Shown in pieces: positions 43,861 through 52,414 of a stretch of DNA of 64,000 nt. A program made the position numbers and the translations under genes. Under the pieces are notes generated by a model. That model saw only the letters and a program-made list of their open reading frames with translations, searched no databases and was not told the DNA's origin. The first letter of the stretch is position 1. Each line of letters starts with the position of its first letter. Origin of the DNA: Lachnospiraceae bacterium (GTDB lineage: Bacteria; Bacillota; Clostridia; Lachnospirales; Lachnospiraceae); assembly GCA_910575275.1 (NCBI GenBank), contig CAJTEE010000004.1, positions 229,703 through 293,702 of the forward strand. The letters are read 5' to 3'.

Positions 43861-44568
43861 TTATGCAATTATTCCGTCACTCACTGTAATAATCCGGCTG
43901 CTGCTTTTTGCAGCTTCCGGCGAATGAGTAACCATGATAATTGTCTGTCTGCTTTCCCGGTTGATCTCCTGCAACAAATTCATAATGTCTGCCCCGGTAC
44001 GGCTGTCAAGGTTTCCTGTTGGCTCGTCAGCAAGCAAAATTTGGGGCTTGCCGATCAATGCGCGGGCGATTGCAACACGCTGTTGCTGCCCGCCGGACAA
44101 CTCGCGGGGCGTGTGTTTTCTCCTGTCAGATAAGCCGACAACCTCTAAAATTTCACCAAGCTCATTTTTATAGTCACGCATTTTCTTTCCGTCCAACAAA
44201 AGCGGGAGCATGATATTTTCCTCTACGTTCAAGTTTGGGATAAGATTATAGAACTGGAATACAAAGCCTATATTCTGCCGCCTTATCCGGCTCATTTTTT
44301 CATCACCCAGCTTCGATATATCTATGCCATTGAGAAAGACAGCTCCACTTGTAGGCGTATCAAGACCGCCAAGAATATAAAGCAAGGTACTTTTACCGGA
44401 ACCGGATTGCCCCATGATAGAAACAAATTCTCCTTGCGAAACTTTCAAAGATATGCTTTTCAATACCCTTGTTCTGGTATCGCCAAGCTGAAAGTCTTTT
44501 ACAATGCTTTTCACCTCAATAACGATTTTTTCTGTTAATTCTCTCATGTGATAATGCCTCCTATTCAA
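43861..44568 (-). CDS. ABC transporter ATP-binding protein (MacB/LolD type)
   Basis: 235 residues with Walker A GQSGSGKST (about 43-51), Q-loop, signature LSGGQQQRVAIARAL and Walker B ILLADEPTGNLDS. This GNLDS type pairs with FtsX-like permeases. It overlaps the permease gene by 8 bp and is the last gene of the cassette that begins with the two-component system. It powers the permease, most likely for release or export of antimicrobial peptides or lipids rather than uptake. Confidence 0.93.
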   Translation of the reverse strand: MNRRHYHMRELTEKIVIEVKSIVKDFQLGDTRTRVLKSISLKVSQGEFVSIMGQSGSGKSTLLYILGGLDTPTSGAVFLNGIDISKLGDEKMSRIRRQNIGFVFQFYNLIPNLNVEENIMLPLLLDGKKMRDYKNELGEILEVVGLSDRRKHTPRELSGGQQQRVAIARALIGKPQILLADEPTGNLDSRTGADIMNLLQEINRESRQTIIMVTHSPEAAKSSSRIITVSDGIIA

Positions 44569-47038
44569 ATTTAATTTCTTCTATCAGTTTCATATTACGA
44601 CTTTTAATGAATGGTACGACGGAACCTAACAGCGTAATGAAAATCCCTAATCCCCCTGCGGCAAGAAACGTCCATAAATCCAGTTCCGGCAGCATGGAGA
44701 TTTTGGGAGCTGCCACAAGGAAAATTGTCTGAATTTCCATGTAGGAAACAAAAATAGCGATTACTGCACCGATAAGCCCGATCGATGCGCCCTCTATCAA
44801 TGTCATCTTCCTGTTTTGGCGGTTGGATAGACCAATGGATTTATACATGGCAATCGTGCGCCGTTTCTGCATATAGTTAATCAAAAGATTGTTGATCACA
44901 CCGACGGTTGCAAGCAGCAGGATAAAATAGGTCATGGTGTGCATTGGTTCTAAAAATGCGCCAACGGTTGAAAGTGCGTCTGAATTAAATTCCTCTACGG
45001 TGCGGCTCCAATTTGATGTTTCCCCAAATAAAGCCCGTATCTGTACCATGATTGCGTCGGGGTCTGCGGCTGTATAAGCTAAGAAGTCATAGACTGTTGC
45101 TCCAAAGTGTGAAACAGCGCAGTAAGCGGGGATAACAGCTTCTACATCCGTTGCCCTTGATTTGAAACTGCCAGCAATGGTATAAGGAATTTCCTCTGTT
45201 CCATTTGAGAGAAGTATTTCGTCCCCAACCAAAAAGCCGGTACGTTGTAAACAATCCTCGCTTAAAATGACAGCGTGTTCTTTGTGCTCAAAGGAAGCAG
45301 CAGCCTGTTCCAATAAGCCTTTATCTGTAAATTTTAGAGCCAGCATGGAACTATACCACTCCAAATTGTCTGTACCCTCTAAACGGGAAAATGTGATACC
45401 TCCTGTTTTTATCGTATTTTCAAATACATAGACAGCAAGTACCTTTTCAATCCCCTCCATTTCTTCCACCCGTTCCACAAATTCCGGCTCCATACGTCCG
45501 TCTGCAAACCCTTGAAGTTCTGCGCCATGAAAAACGTCGCTGATATAGGTTGTTACAAAATTTCCCACAACGCTGATCGCAATAATCGCGGATATGCTTA
45601 TAAACAGCAGAGTTATGTTTTGTGTAGTGTTTTTGTTATCTTTCATGTTACGGGCGGCTATCCTGCCCTCGTTTCCGGCTATCGCTCCATAAAAGCGTTC
45701 AAAAACTCCGCTTAAAATATTGGTAAAAATCGGTATTACAAGGATTGTCGCCGCAATAAGTCCCAGCAGAGAAAAGCCGCCTGCAAGATAGAGCATATTT
45801 CCCGATGCAAGGTGCGGCAAAAATACTGATATGGCAAATAGAATGGTTCCAATTCCAACAATCAGCGGGTGCGGGATATGACGTTCCTCCACTGTGCCTA
45901 AAACAACATCTTTTATCGGCAGACGGCTTGCCCTGCGGACTGGCAGCCATGCAGAAAGTAACGATATGGTGACTGCAACGGTAAAAGAAAGGAAAACGCC
46001 GGGGAGAGAAATAATAACAGGAATTTCTATTCCCTGTGAAAGTGTCTTTCCCATTCCCTGTAAAATAGCTTTTAATACGAAGATACCAACAGGAATACCG
46101 ATCAGCCCACCTATGCAACCGTAAAATAGGCTTTCCAAAAGCAGAATACGGGTTACGGCTTTTTTCGTTGCGCCTATACTGCGGAATGTGCCTATGATCG
46201 GCAAACGGTCTAAGGTAATGACCTTATAGCTGCTATAAATGATGAAAACGCTCATAGTCAGTGAAAAAAAGCTGATAAGGAAAAACGGCATAGATTTCTG
46301 TCTTGCGTCGGCGGCGATCTGCACTTCATTGACAATCTCTGATACCCGGTATTTTTCTGTATCAAGGGCATTTCGCAATTCAGAGACTAAATCGTTTGTA
46401 GTGGTATGCCCGGCGGCTTCGATCAGAATTTCACTGTAACCGTTGTCTTGCCCCAAAATCTCTTTTAAGGTTTCCAAAGGTAAAAGGGCGGTCGCTCCCC
46501 TTGTATGGCGCAGGAAAACCGTATCATAAGCGGCGATTTCCAGCACTTCAAAATCTATGGGCGAACCGCCTATCTGTAAGGTGATAGTATCGCCTTTTTC
46601 TATGCCATACTTTGATGTAAACCTGTCTGGCAGAATAATCTGATAGCCCACAAAGTTCGTTATTTCACCGCCATTTCGCAGACGCGGCTTGTTGATCTGA
46701 TTTAATGTGTCCATATCAGCGGCAAGCAGATCAACGGTTTCGTAATATCCGTTTTCATGGTAAAGGGAAGTTCCCTCTAATATCCCGGCTTTTATCCGTA
46801 TGACAGGCAGGGTGGGAATATCCTCTGCATAAATGCCGCCCGTCACATTCTGCACGGAAACAGTGGCACTCCCCGCCATACCACGCGCCATTTTACGCTG
46901 TGCGCTTTCATAAGACACCCCAATAGAAAAGGATACAAACAGCAGCATAGCGGACAGAAGTATTGACAGGAGCATAACGGCGGTTCTTACCTTGCGTTCC
47001 TGTATGTTTGTTAAGATATACTTTAGAATGATTTTCAA
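44561..47038 (-). CDS. FtsX/MacB-like ABC transporter permease
   Basis: 825 residues. Membrane helix near 17-40, a large extracellular domain (about 41-240), three helices (about 250-390), two more (about 405-450), a second extracellular domain (about 485-690) and three final helices: the ten-helix architecture with two FtsX domains, as in peptide-resistance transporters. The last part (YFILLLATVGVINNLLINYMQKRRTIAMYKSIGLSNRQ) is the conserved FtsX block. Coupled to the ATPase gene downstream and 22 bp behind the FMN-binding protein gene. Confidence 0.9.
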   Translation of the reverse strand: MKIILKYILTNIQERKVRTAVMLLSILLSAMLLFVSFSIGVSYESAQRKMARGMAGSATVSVQNVTGGIYAEDIPTLPVIRIKAGILEGTSLYHENGYYETVDLLAADMDTLNQINKPRLRNGGEITNFVGYQIILPDRFTSKYGIEKGDTITLQIGGSPIDFEVLEIAAYDTVFLRHTRGATALLPLETLKEILGQDNGYSEILIEAAGHTTTNDLVSELRNALDTEKYRVSEIVNEVQIAADARQKSMPFFLISFFSLTMSVFIIYSSYKVITLDRLPIIGTFRSIGATKKAVTRILLLESLFYGCIGGLIGIPVGIFVLKAILQGMGKTLSQGIEIPVIISLPGVFLSFTVAVTISLLSAWLPVRRASRLPIKDVVLGTVEERHIPHPLIVGIGTILFAISVFLPHLASGNMLYLAGGFSLLGLIAATILVIPIFTNILSGVFERFYGAIAGNEGRIAARNMKDNKNTTQNITLLFISISAIIAISVVGNFVTTYISDVFHGAELQGFADGRMEPEFVERVEEMEGIEKVLAVYVFENTIKTGGITFSRLEGTDNLEWYSSMLALKFTDKGLLEQAAASFEHKEHAVILSEDCLQRTGFLVGDEILLSNGTEEIPYTIAGSFKSRATDVEAVIPAYCAVSHFGATVYDFLAYTAADPDAIMVQIRALFGETSNWSRTVEEFNSDALSTVGAFLEPMHTMTYFILLLATVGVINNLLINYMQKRRTIAMYKSIGLSNRQNRKMTLIEGASIGLIGAVIAIFVSYMEIQTIFLVAAPKISMLPELDLWTFLAAGGLGIFITLLGSVVPFIKSRNMKLIEEIKFE

Positions 47039-47060
47039 ATTTACACCTGCTTTCTATGCG

Positions 47061-47432
47061 CTATTTCAACGCATTGTCGATTGCTTTCAAAACGGTATCG
47101 CTGGTAAATGTTGCGCCGGATATTGCGTCAACTTCCAATGTCTGTCCGGCACATACTTCTCCGGCAATCCTTTCAGCTTGTCCCATGTAAGAAGCCTTAT
47201 GTTCTAATACTTCAATATCCGTTATTTCATGGTTTTGTACACGGACTTTAACAACGGCTATTAAAATTTTGTTTTGGCATACGCCTATATACTCACCATC
47301 TGCCACTGTGTTTAAGTCCACCATGCCAATCTCCAAAGCCTGCGGGCGCAGCAGCAGGGCGAAAACGGCAAAGCACAAAAAAGCTGTAACCAATATAGCT
47401 GCCAAAAATGGAAATACCTTTTTTATGTTCAT
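47061..47432 (-). CDS. Membrane-anchored FMN-binding domain protein
   Basis: 123 residues. One N-terminal membrane helix (about 7-28), then an extracellular FMN_bind domain of about 85 residues. It holds VDAISGATFTSDTVLKAIDNAL, the S-G-A-T motif whose Thr is the site where ApbE links FMN covalently. No apbE gene is in the window, so the modification would need an enzyme encoded elsewhere. Its place between the two-component system and the transporter permease suggests a redox step linked to the transporter, which is not described for this class as far as I know. Confidence 0.85.
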   Translation of the reverse strand: MNIKKVFPFLAAILVTAFLCFAVFALLLRPQALEIGMVDLNTVADGEYIGVCQNKILIAVVKVRVQNHEITDIEVLEHKASYMGQAERIAGEVCAGQTLEVDAISGATFTSDTVLKAIDNALK

Positions 47433-47459
47433 GTTCCACCTCCTTACCTGTAATCAAAA

Positions 47460-47503
47460 AAGGTTGACCGTCACTACATTTCACATAGTAGATGGTCAAC
47501 CTT
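47460..47503 (-). terminator. Palindromic terminator or operator before the FMN-binding gene
   Basis: Perfect 10-bp arms AAGGTTGACC (47460-47469 on the plus strand) and GGTCAACCTT (47494-47503), with a second inner dyad (ACTAC/GTAG). On the minus strand six T follow, then only 18 bases to the AGGAGG of the FMN-binding gene. Either a read-through-controlled terminator between the regulators and the transporter, or the response regulator binding site. Confidence 0.65.
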
Positions 47504-47533
47504 AATCTCATTTTCATTCTATCTTAATTAACC

Positions 47534-48967
47534 TTAAATGCCGGGAAAGCGGATAAGAAAAGCGGTTCCGGCTCCGGGACTGCTGGTAACAGAAATTGTA
47601 CCTCCATGAAGTTCTATAATGCTTTTTGCAATCGCCAGCCCCAAGCCTGTTCCTTCGGACTTGCTCTCTGTATTTGTTCCTCTATAATAGCGATCAAATA
47701 ATTGGTCTGTTTCTTCCGCACTCATACCTTTTCCGTTGTCTGATAGGTTTATATTCAGCCAACAATCAGAAACGGAAATTTGCACGGTTACTTCCGTATC
47801 TTTGCCGCCATGCACAAAAGCATTGATAATCAGATTTTGAAATGTCCGTGTGAAAAGTTTTTTATCAAACGAAAATATAGCCGTTTCGTCTGTTATATTT
47901 TCGCTACACTGAAATGCAATCGTGCGTTCCTCGTAATCGGGGCGGTTCAGAATGTCAATGGATAATTCTCGTAAAAAGCGGACAATGTTCTGTTCCTGCC
48001 TGTTGATCGGAAGCATATCATTTTCTAATTGCCATGTTAATTTTAAGTCGTCAATCAGATTTTCCATATATGCCGCGTTTTTTAGCATTATTTCTGCATA
48101 CCGCTTACATTGGGGGATTGTCTTTTCTGTATCATCACATAAAATCTCCGCATATCCTTTTATCGGGGACAAAGGAGTTTTTAAGTCATGGGTAATATTA
48201 GAAATCCATTCCCGGCGTAGGTTTTCTGTTTTTTCACGCAGACGATCACTCGCCCTTACTTCCCCGTCCAATTCATTCAGACTTTTTATCAAATCTCGAA
48301 ATGCGCCTTTTTCTTTGGCGGGCAGATAGCAGCGTCCCGAAATATCCCGAATGGAAGCGGATAATCTGCTGGTCGCTTTTGTTACCAATAGTCCATAGCC
48401 CAATCCTAAGAAAAGGACGATTACTAATAAAATGCCGATAATGAAAATGATTACCTTTTTCCCGCCTGCAAACCGTTCTCCGTTTAAATACATGGTTACT
48501 TTTTGAATGTTCATAGGGAAATACAGAACATAGGCATAGTCTTTTTCGTTTCCTGTTATGACACCAATAAAAGCAGTCATATCTTCCGGGCTTGTATTGT
48601 CAAAGTGTCCCGTCTGATAAAGCTGTAAAAGGTCGGTATTAGAATAATAGTCCTGTGCGTTATTTGGTTTTTGATACGCATATACTTCATTTCCGGCAGC
48701 GTCCAGAATTTGCAGCCCTACATGGGTTTCCTGTAATAATTCAAGCCCTGTCTGTTTTATTTTAGGGGTGTCGTTTACGAAAACAATGTATTTTGAAAAA
48801 TCCTGTGTAAAAATTTTAGGCTGGTCGCTACGGATATTTTTACCGTTTGGATTTGTCGCAGTAATCAGCATTGCAAAAAGGCAACACACGGCAATGAGGG
48901 TTCCTAAAAGTGATAAGAAAAATATCAAATAAATATGAAAGGTGGTACGGTAGCCGGATTGCTTCAT
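47534..48967 (-). CDS. Sensor histidine kinase
   Basis: 477 residues. Two membrane helices (about 10-35 and 170-195) enclose an extracellular sensor of about 130 residues. Then comes a HAMP-like segment, the phosphorylated His in SNITHDLKTPLSPIKGYAE, and ATPase boxes (NLIINAFVHGG, DNGKGMSAEE, GTGLGLAI). The large outside sensor differs from the small intramembrane sensors of BceS-type kinases, although the transporter it adjoins is similar. Immediately follows the response regulator gene (49681-48968) with no gap. Confidence 0.93.
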   Translation of the reverse strand: MKQSGYRTTFHIYLIFFLSLLGTLIAVCCLFAMLITATNPNGKNIRSDQPKIFTQDFSKYIVFVNDTPKIKQTGLELLQETHVGLQILDAAGNEVYAYQKPNNAQDYYSNTDLLQLYQTGHFDNTSPEDMTAFIGVITGNEKDYAYVLYFPMNIQKVTMYLNGERFAGGKKVIIFIIGILLVIVLFLGLGYGLLVTKATSRLSASIRDISGRCYLPAKEKGAFRDLIKSLNELDGEVRASDRLREKTENLRREWISNITHDLKTPLSPIKGYAEILCDDTEKTIPQCKRYAEIMLKNAAYMENLIDDLKLTWQLENDMLPINRQEQNIVRFLRELSIDILNRPDYEERTIAFQCSENITDETAIFSFDKKLFTRTFQNLIINAFVHGGKDTEVTVQISVSDCWLNINLSDNGKGMSAEETDQLFDRYYRGTNTESKSEGTGLGLAIAKSIIELHGGTISVTSSPGAGTAFLIRFPGI

Positions 48968-49681
48968 TTAATCAGTCCTTTTCTTTAATTTGTAGCCCAA
49001 GCCTTTTATCGTAATCAGTTGCTTTGGAGCAGACGGAGTATCCTCAATCTTTTCTCTGATATGTCGGATATGTACCATGATCGTATTATCACAAATGCAA
49101 CTGTATTCTCCCCATACCTGTTCGTACAGCCGTTCTTTGCTGATGATCTTATCTGCATTTTCCATGAGATAGGATAATAATAAAAATTCACGCCCTGTCA
49201 GTTCGATTTCCTGTCCTCGTTTATAAATCCGGCAGCTTTCCTTATCAAGTGTAAGGGAGCCAACAGCCAGTAAATCATTCAGACTTTTGCTTTTGTCAGA
49301 TTGGTATTGCTGGCGGCGAAGCTGCGCTTTGATACGGTAAACAATTTCCCGTGGGCTGAAAGGCTTTGTAATGTAATCATCACCCCCACTGGAAAGCCCA
49401 AGTATCTTGTCAATATCATCATTCCTTGAAGATAGGAACAGGATAGAACAAATTGAAAATTCCCGTATCTGTTTACATACCTCGATCCCGTCAATATCCG
49501 GCAGCATAATATCCAATACAATCACGTCCGGCTGGTATTCCCTGCATATCTGAACTGCGTCCTTTCCTGTGTATGCTTTTTGAATATCTACAAAGTTGTC
49601 TTGACGTAATGCTTCCTCTATCAGATCAGAAATATCTTTTTCGTCGTCTACTAATAATATTTTACTATTCATTATCTGCAC
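48968..49681 (-). CDS. OmpR-family response regulator
   Basis: 237 residues: receiver domain with the phospho-acceptor Asp in VIVLDIMLPD, Thr and Lys switch residues, then a winged-helix output domain (GREFLLLSYLMENADKIISKERLYEQVWG). Partner of the adjacent kinase. It overlaps the small HTH gene by 17 bp, so the two are coupled. Probably controls the transporter genes downstream. Confidence 0.94.
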   Translation of the reverse strand: MQIMNSKILLVDDEKDISDLIEEALRQDNFVDIQKAYTGKDAVQICREYQPDVIVLDIMLPDIDGIEVCKQIREFSICSILFLSSRNDDIDKILGLSSGGDDYITKPFSPREIVYRIKAQLRRQQYQSDKSKSLNDLLAVGSLTLDKESCRIYKRGQEIELTGREFLLLSYLMENADKIISKERLYEQVWGEYSCICDNTIMVHIRHIREKIEDTPSAPKQLITIKGLGYKLKKRTD

Positions 49682-49862
49682 CGCCTTTTCGTTTTTTCCT
49701 TTTATCCATAGGCTTCTCTGCGTCCTTTGGTATCAACCACATACGACTAAACTTTGCTATGCCGGGTATACGGTTTTCCTCACATAGCTTTTGCACCCGT
49801 CTTTCTGAAATATCCCATTTTTTCGCTGCTTCCGGGGCAGAAATATACTCTAACATCTTCAT
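49665..49862 (-). CDS. Small helix-turn-helix protein (excisionase-like)
   Basis: 65 residues: LEYISAPEAAKKWDISERRVQKLCEENRIPG is a MerR/excisionase-type helix-turn-helix, followed by WLIPKDAEKPMDKRKKRKGG, a basic tail. Proteins of this kind often precede two-component resistance cassettes on mobile elements. First gene of the cassette, directly downstream of a strong promoter. A related N-terminal domain is found on the broken MerR gene at 55.3-55.9 kb. Confidence 0.8.
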   Translation of the reverse strand: MKMLEYISAPEAAKKWDISERRVQKLCEENRIPGIAKFSRMWLIPKDAEKPMDKRKKRKGGADNE

Positions 49863-49895
49863 TCACACTCACTTTCTATAAGTTCCATCACTATA

Positions 49896-49924
49896 ATTAT
49901 ATACGGTTAGCCGAATAAATTCAA
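49896..49924 (-). promoter_or_regulatory. Promoter of the HTH/two-component/ABC cassette
   Basis: Minus strand TTGAAT (49919-49924), a 17-bp spacer and a perfect TATAAT (49896-49901), about 34 bases before the small HTH gene. Confidence 0.8.
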
Positions 49925-50054
49925 GAAATTAAATAATACTTGATATTTCCCAAACTTCTTTGTAGATAGACTAAGAAAAACTTTTTTGGAATTTTTCTCA
50001 AAGCTTCGTTAAAATTGCCTTGTACGGTATTGTAGGTAGTGAGAAAACTATCAA

Positions 50055-50085
50055 GAGGGTTTGGGATACTTCCCAACAAGCAAAT
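50055..50085 (+). repeat. 31-bp inverted repeat, left arm
   Basis: Begins GAGGGTTTGGGATACTTCCC. It matches the reverse complement of 54740-54770 at 28 of 31 positions. The pair encloses the integrase/sigma/MATE segment. Confidence 0.75.
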
Positions 50086-50119
50086 CTGTCCGGTAAGCTA
50101 TATGGACGGGCAGATTTAC

Positions 50120-50139
50120 GGAAAAGAGTACTCTTTTCC
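50120..50139. repeat. 20-bp perfect palindrome
   Basis: GGAAAAGAGTACTCTTTTCC, a perfect dyad without loop, next to the inverted repeat arm. It may be a protein-binding site of the former element, for example for recombination or transfer proteins. Confidence 0.5.
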
Positions 50140-50547
50140 TATGCTTGCTCCGAAACTTATTTTTTTCTTTGATAGCTTAATCCGTTCATTTCCATTCCAG
50201 CGGTGGTGCTGCATTCTCGACAAAAGGAGAGGGATTAGGAATGTGGAAGGGAAAGAAAGGGAAGGGGTATTTTGTATATCTGTATTTCTTTTCTCTTTAT
50301 TTAGTAAATCAGTATTTAGTATATTGTAGCGCACCCAATAAAGTGGACACACAGAAAAAGAAATGTGTTAATATAAAATCCAACAGGATTTTTGACTATC
50401 TCTTTATAAGCTCTTAAATGCCGCTAAGTCTTGATTTTTCAAGGGTTCGCGGCATTTTTGCTGTAGGGGAAAGCTCACATATACTCTCGAAAGCTTTTAG
50501 GTTTTCGCTCTCAAAGGTAATACGAAAGTAGTAAAACCTCGTCCTGC

Positions 50548-51643
50548 CTATGCTGCCAGCCGTCCCATTTCAGCCCTTGCGGAAGCGTAAGTTGCGTGCG
50601 CGTAATAGTTCAGTGTCATGGCGATATTGGAGTGTCCCATGATATACTACAACGCTTTCGGGTTCATGCCCGCATTGGCTAAGTTGGTGCAGAACGTGTG
50701 CCGAAGCATGTGCGGCGTCATTACCTTTGGCAAGGCTTCTTCGTGGCACTTGTTGTACTTCTTCACAAGCAGTCGAAACATGGTGTCATAGTTCGATGCC
50801 GTTTTGGGGTTGCCATCCCGGTTAAGGAACAGGAAACCGCTGTAACTGTCCACGATAATGTCCTTTACGCCCTTGCGGTTGGCAAGCACACGCTTCAACG
50901 CTTCGCAGACTTTCTCGCTCATGGGGATTTGCCGGACACCGCTTTCCGTTTTGGGCTCCTCAATGTAATAGCCCGTTTCCTTGCTCCTAAGAAGCTGGTG
51001 GTCTACTGTGATTGTCCTGCACGTAAAGTCAAGGTCGGCGTCTGTCAGCCCGCAAAGCTCGGAAATCCGCAGCCCTGTCCCCAGCAGTATCACGATCTCG
51101 TCATAGTATTTCTCATAGACGCTATCGCTCTCCACAAAGGCCAGTAGGCTTTCTTCCTGCGCTAGCGCGAGAGGTACCTTTGGCACCGTCTTATCTTCCA
51201 GAACGGTATTAAGCTGGAAGTCAAACAATCGTCCTGTATCGCCGTATAAAAGGCTGCTTTCAGAGAACGCTTGTCGTTGCTGATTGTGCGGTAGGCTATG
51301 CCCCGATCTCTCATGCGCAAAGCCCATTCTTTCGCGTCGGACATTTTCACGCTCTTAATCGGACACGCGCCCAGCAGGTCGCTCTCCAATAGCTTCATCA
51401 GCCGTTCCCGGCTCTTTACGATGTTGTGCCGTACATTTCCCCGGTGGCGGTTCTGCTTCGCGTAGAGCTGGCAGACAGTCATTTTTTTGCTGATAGGGTC
51501 TATCCCGTCGTCAAGGTCTTTCTGGATTTCCTTTTCCCGCAGGGATATGTCCTCCCGTTTTTCGGCAGGGGTCTTGTCCGTAGGCACTAACTTCCATGCG
51601 TAGACAAATTGCGGTTTTCGCTGTCCCGTTTTTTCTCTGACAT
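50548..51643 (-). pseudogene. int: Tn916-type tyrosine integrase, multiply broken
   Basis: Pieces in several frames reassemble a Tn916-like integrase. A start MSEKKRDSENR (ATG 51641-51643 with AGGAG) is joined after an internal deletion to PQFVYAWKLVPTDKTPAEKRED and the arm-binding domain (frame to 51162). A frameshift near 51230 then leads to FDFQLNTVLEDKTVP and the catalytic domain with TGLRISEL and HMLRHTFCTN. A TAG replaces the usual Gln in PKALQYIMGH just before MGHSNIAMTLNYYAHA, which carries the Tyr nucleophile. The element can no longer move by its own integrase. Confidence 0.88.
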
Positions 51644-51649
51644 AATGCG

Positions 51650-51837
51650 CTGCTCCTTTCCAAAGACGGAGTGTGAATGAGCTTGCGCTTCATGTACTCG
51701 TCAATGCAGACATGAGGTTAACCGTTTGCGTCATAGAGCGTCCAGGTACACAGCTTGTTTATGTAGCCGTCGTAATGCAGCAACACAAGCTTTATTGCTT
51801 CGGAATCCCTGGTGCAAGCTGCGTCGATCACAGAATC
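51650..51837 (-). pseudogene. HTH_16 element protein fragment with nonsense codon
   Basis: Minus-strand frame VIDAACTRDSEAIKLVLLHY, DGYINKLCTWTLYDANG, a TAA (51718-51720), then PHVCIDEYMKRKL. This is the HTH_16-type regulator of Tn916-like elements, normally MNK...FxVIEAAxxGDPEAI. Its first codons are missing because it is fused to the end of the preceding sigma fragment. Broken at both ends. Confidence 0.7.
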
Positions 51838-52099
51838 CGGCAAAGGCGGCGGCAACAAGCTCATTTTCGATATACAGGCTGCACCCATGCGACGAAAACG
51901 CAAAGCTGTCGCTGGGGTAGCGGTCAACCGTAGAGAGCTTGTCCCATTCTTCCGGGGAAAGCGCGTCAAGCGGCTTTTCACGGTCGCTTTTCCGCTGCAA
52001 TTCCCGGAGATAGTCAATGGTTTCATGGTACAGTACCAGCTTGCAGTAGCGGTCAAGCTGCCCCCATTCGTTGCCAAACTTGCGGTGGGCCACTTCCAT
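51836..52099 (-). pseudogene. Truncated Tn916-type sigma-70-like regulator
   Basis: About 88 codons from the ATG at 52099 (AAAGGGGG 8 bases upstream; a GTG at 52108 is inside the ribosome binding site). KFGNEWGQLDRYCKLVLYHE, TIDYLRELQRKSDRE, SHGCSLYIENELVAAAF match the sigma-like protein of Tn916 elements. Region 4 with its helix-turn-helix is missing and the sequence passes directly into the HTH_16 fragment, so one deletion removed the end of one gene and the start of the next. Confidence 0.75.
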
Positions 52100-52104
52100 T
52101 TTGT

Positions 52105-52350
52105 TCACCCCCTTTCTGTGGGGGGATTCTTCGGTGGGGTACTCCCTTTCCGCTCGTAGGGCGAATGGCGTGAAACGGCAAAAAACCGCCCGACAGTGTG
52201 TAATCCTATCGGGCGGTATCTGGAAGTGATATGCTCTTTTCCTACATAGTATAATTCATCTTCAAGGCCAAAACAGCCCTTTACGGTGAGTTCGCTTTTT
52301 TGTGGCAGCGCGTTTCCAGTCAAGAAACATCGAATCGGTTTGTATTTCAT
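52105..52350 (-). CDS. Small conserved-looking element protein
   Basis: 81 residues: MKYKPIRCFLTGNALPQKSE, then TVKGCFGLEDELYYVGKEHI, ending in a Pro-rich tail YERKGSTPPKNPPTERG. It looks like the small protein that precedes the sigma gene in Tn916-type elements, but I cannot assign a function. Its stop overlaps the sigma start region. The ribosome binding site AGGAGG lies in the loop of a perfect 8-bp hairpin (52351-52374) that touches the start codon. Confidence 0.6.
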   Translation of the reverse strand: MKYKPIRCFLTGNALPQKSELTVKGCFGLEDELYYVGKEHITSRYRPIGLHTVGRFFAVSRHSPYERKGSTPPKNPPTERG

Positions 52351-52374
52351 GGCGGCTGCCTCCTGTCAGCCGCC
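52351..52374 (-). promoter_or_regulatory. Hairpin presenting a Shine-Dalgarno sequence in its loop
   Basis: GGCGGCTG (52351-52358) and CAGCCGCC (52367-52374) are perfectly complementary, with the loop ACAGGAGG on the RNA strand. The loop is the ribosome binding site of the 81-residue protein and the stem ends at its ATG. Confidence 0.7.
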
Positions 52375-52414
52375 GTACTTGCCAAGCTATCACTGGTAGG
52401 TTAGGAATCTGATT

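Larger units (their letters stand above)
49925..50547. other. Non-coding junction region of element remnants
   Basis: No convincing gene. It contains one arm of a 31-bp inverted repeat (50055-50085, partner 54740-54770), a 20-bp perfect palindrome at 50120-50139, and a short run near 50336-50360 resembling an insertion-sequence end. There is also a hairpin AATGCCGC/GCGGCATT (50417-50424 with 50449-50456) followed by T, probably a terminator reading plus. Confidence 0.5.

Noticed and set aside
50039-50329. 96-codon plus-strand frame
   Set aside because: It runs through the inverted repeat arm and the palindrome; the product has no plausible start signal or recognisable domain.
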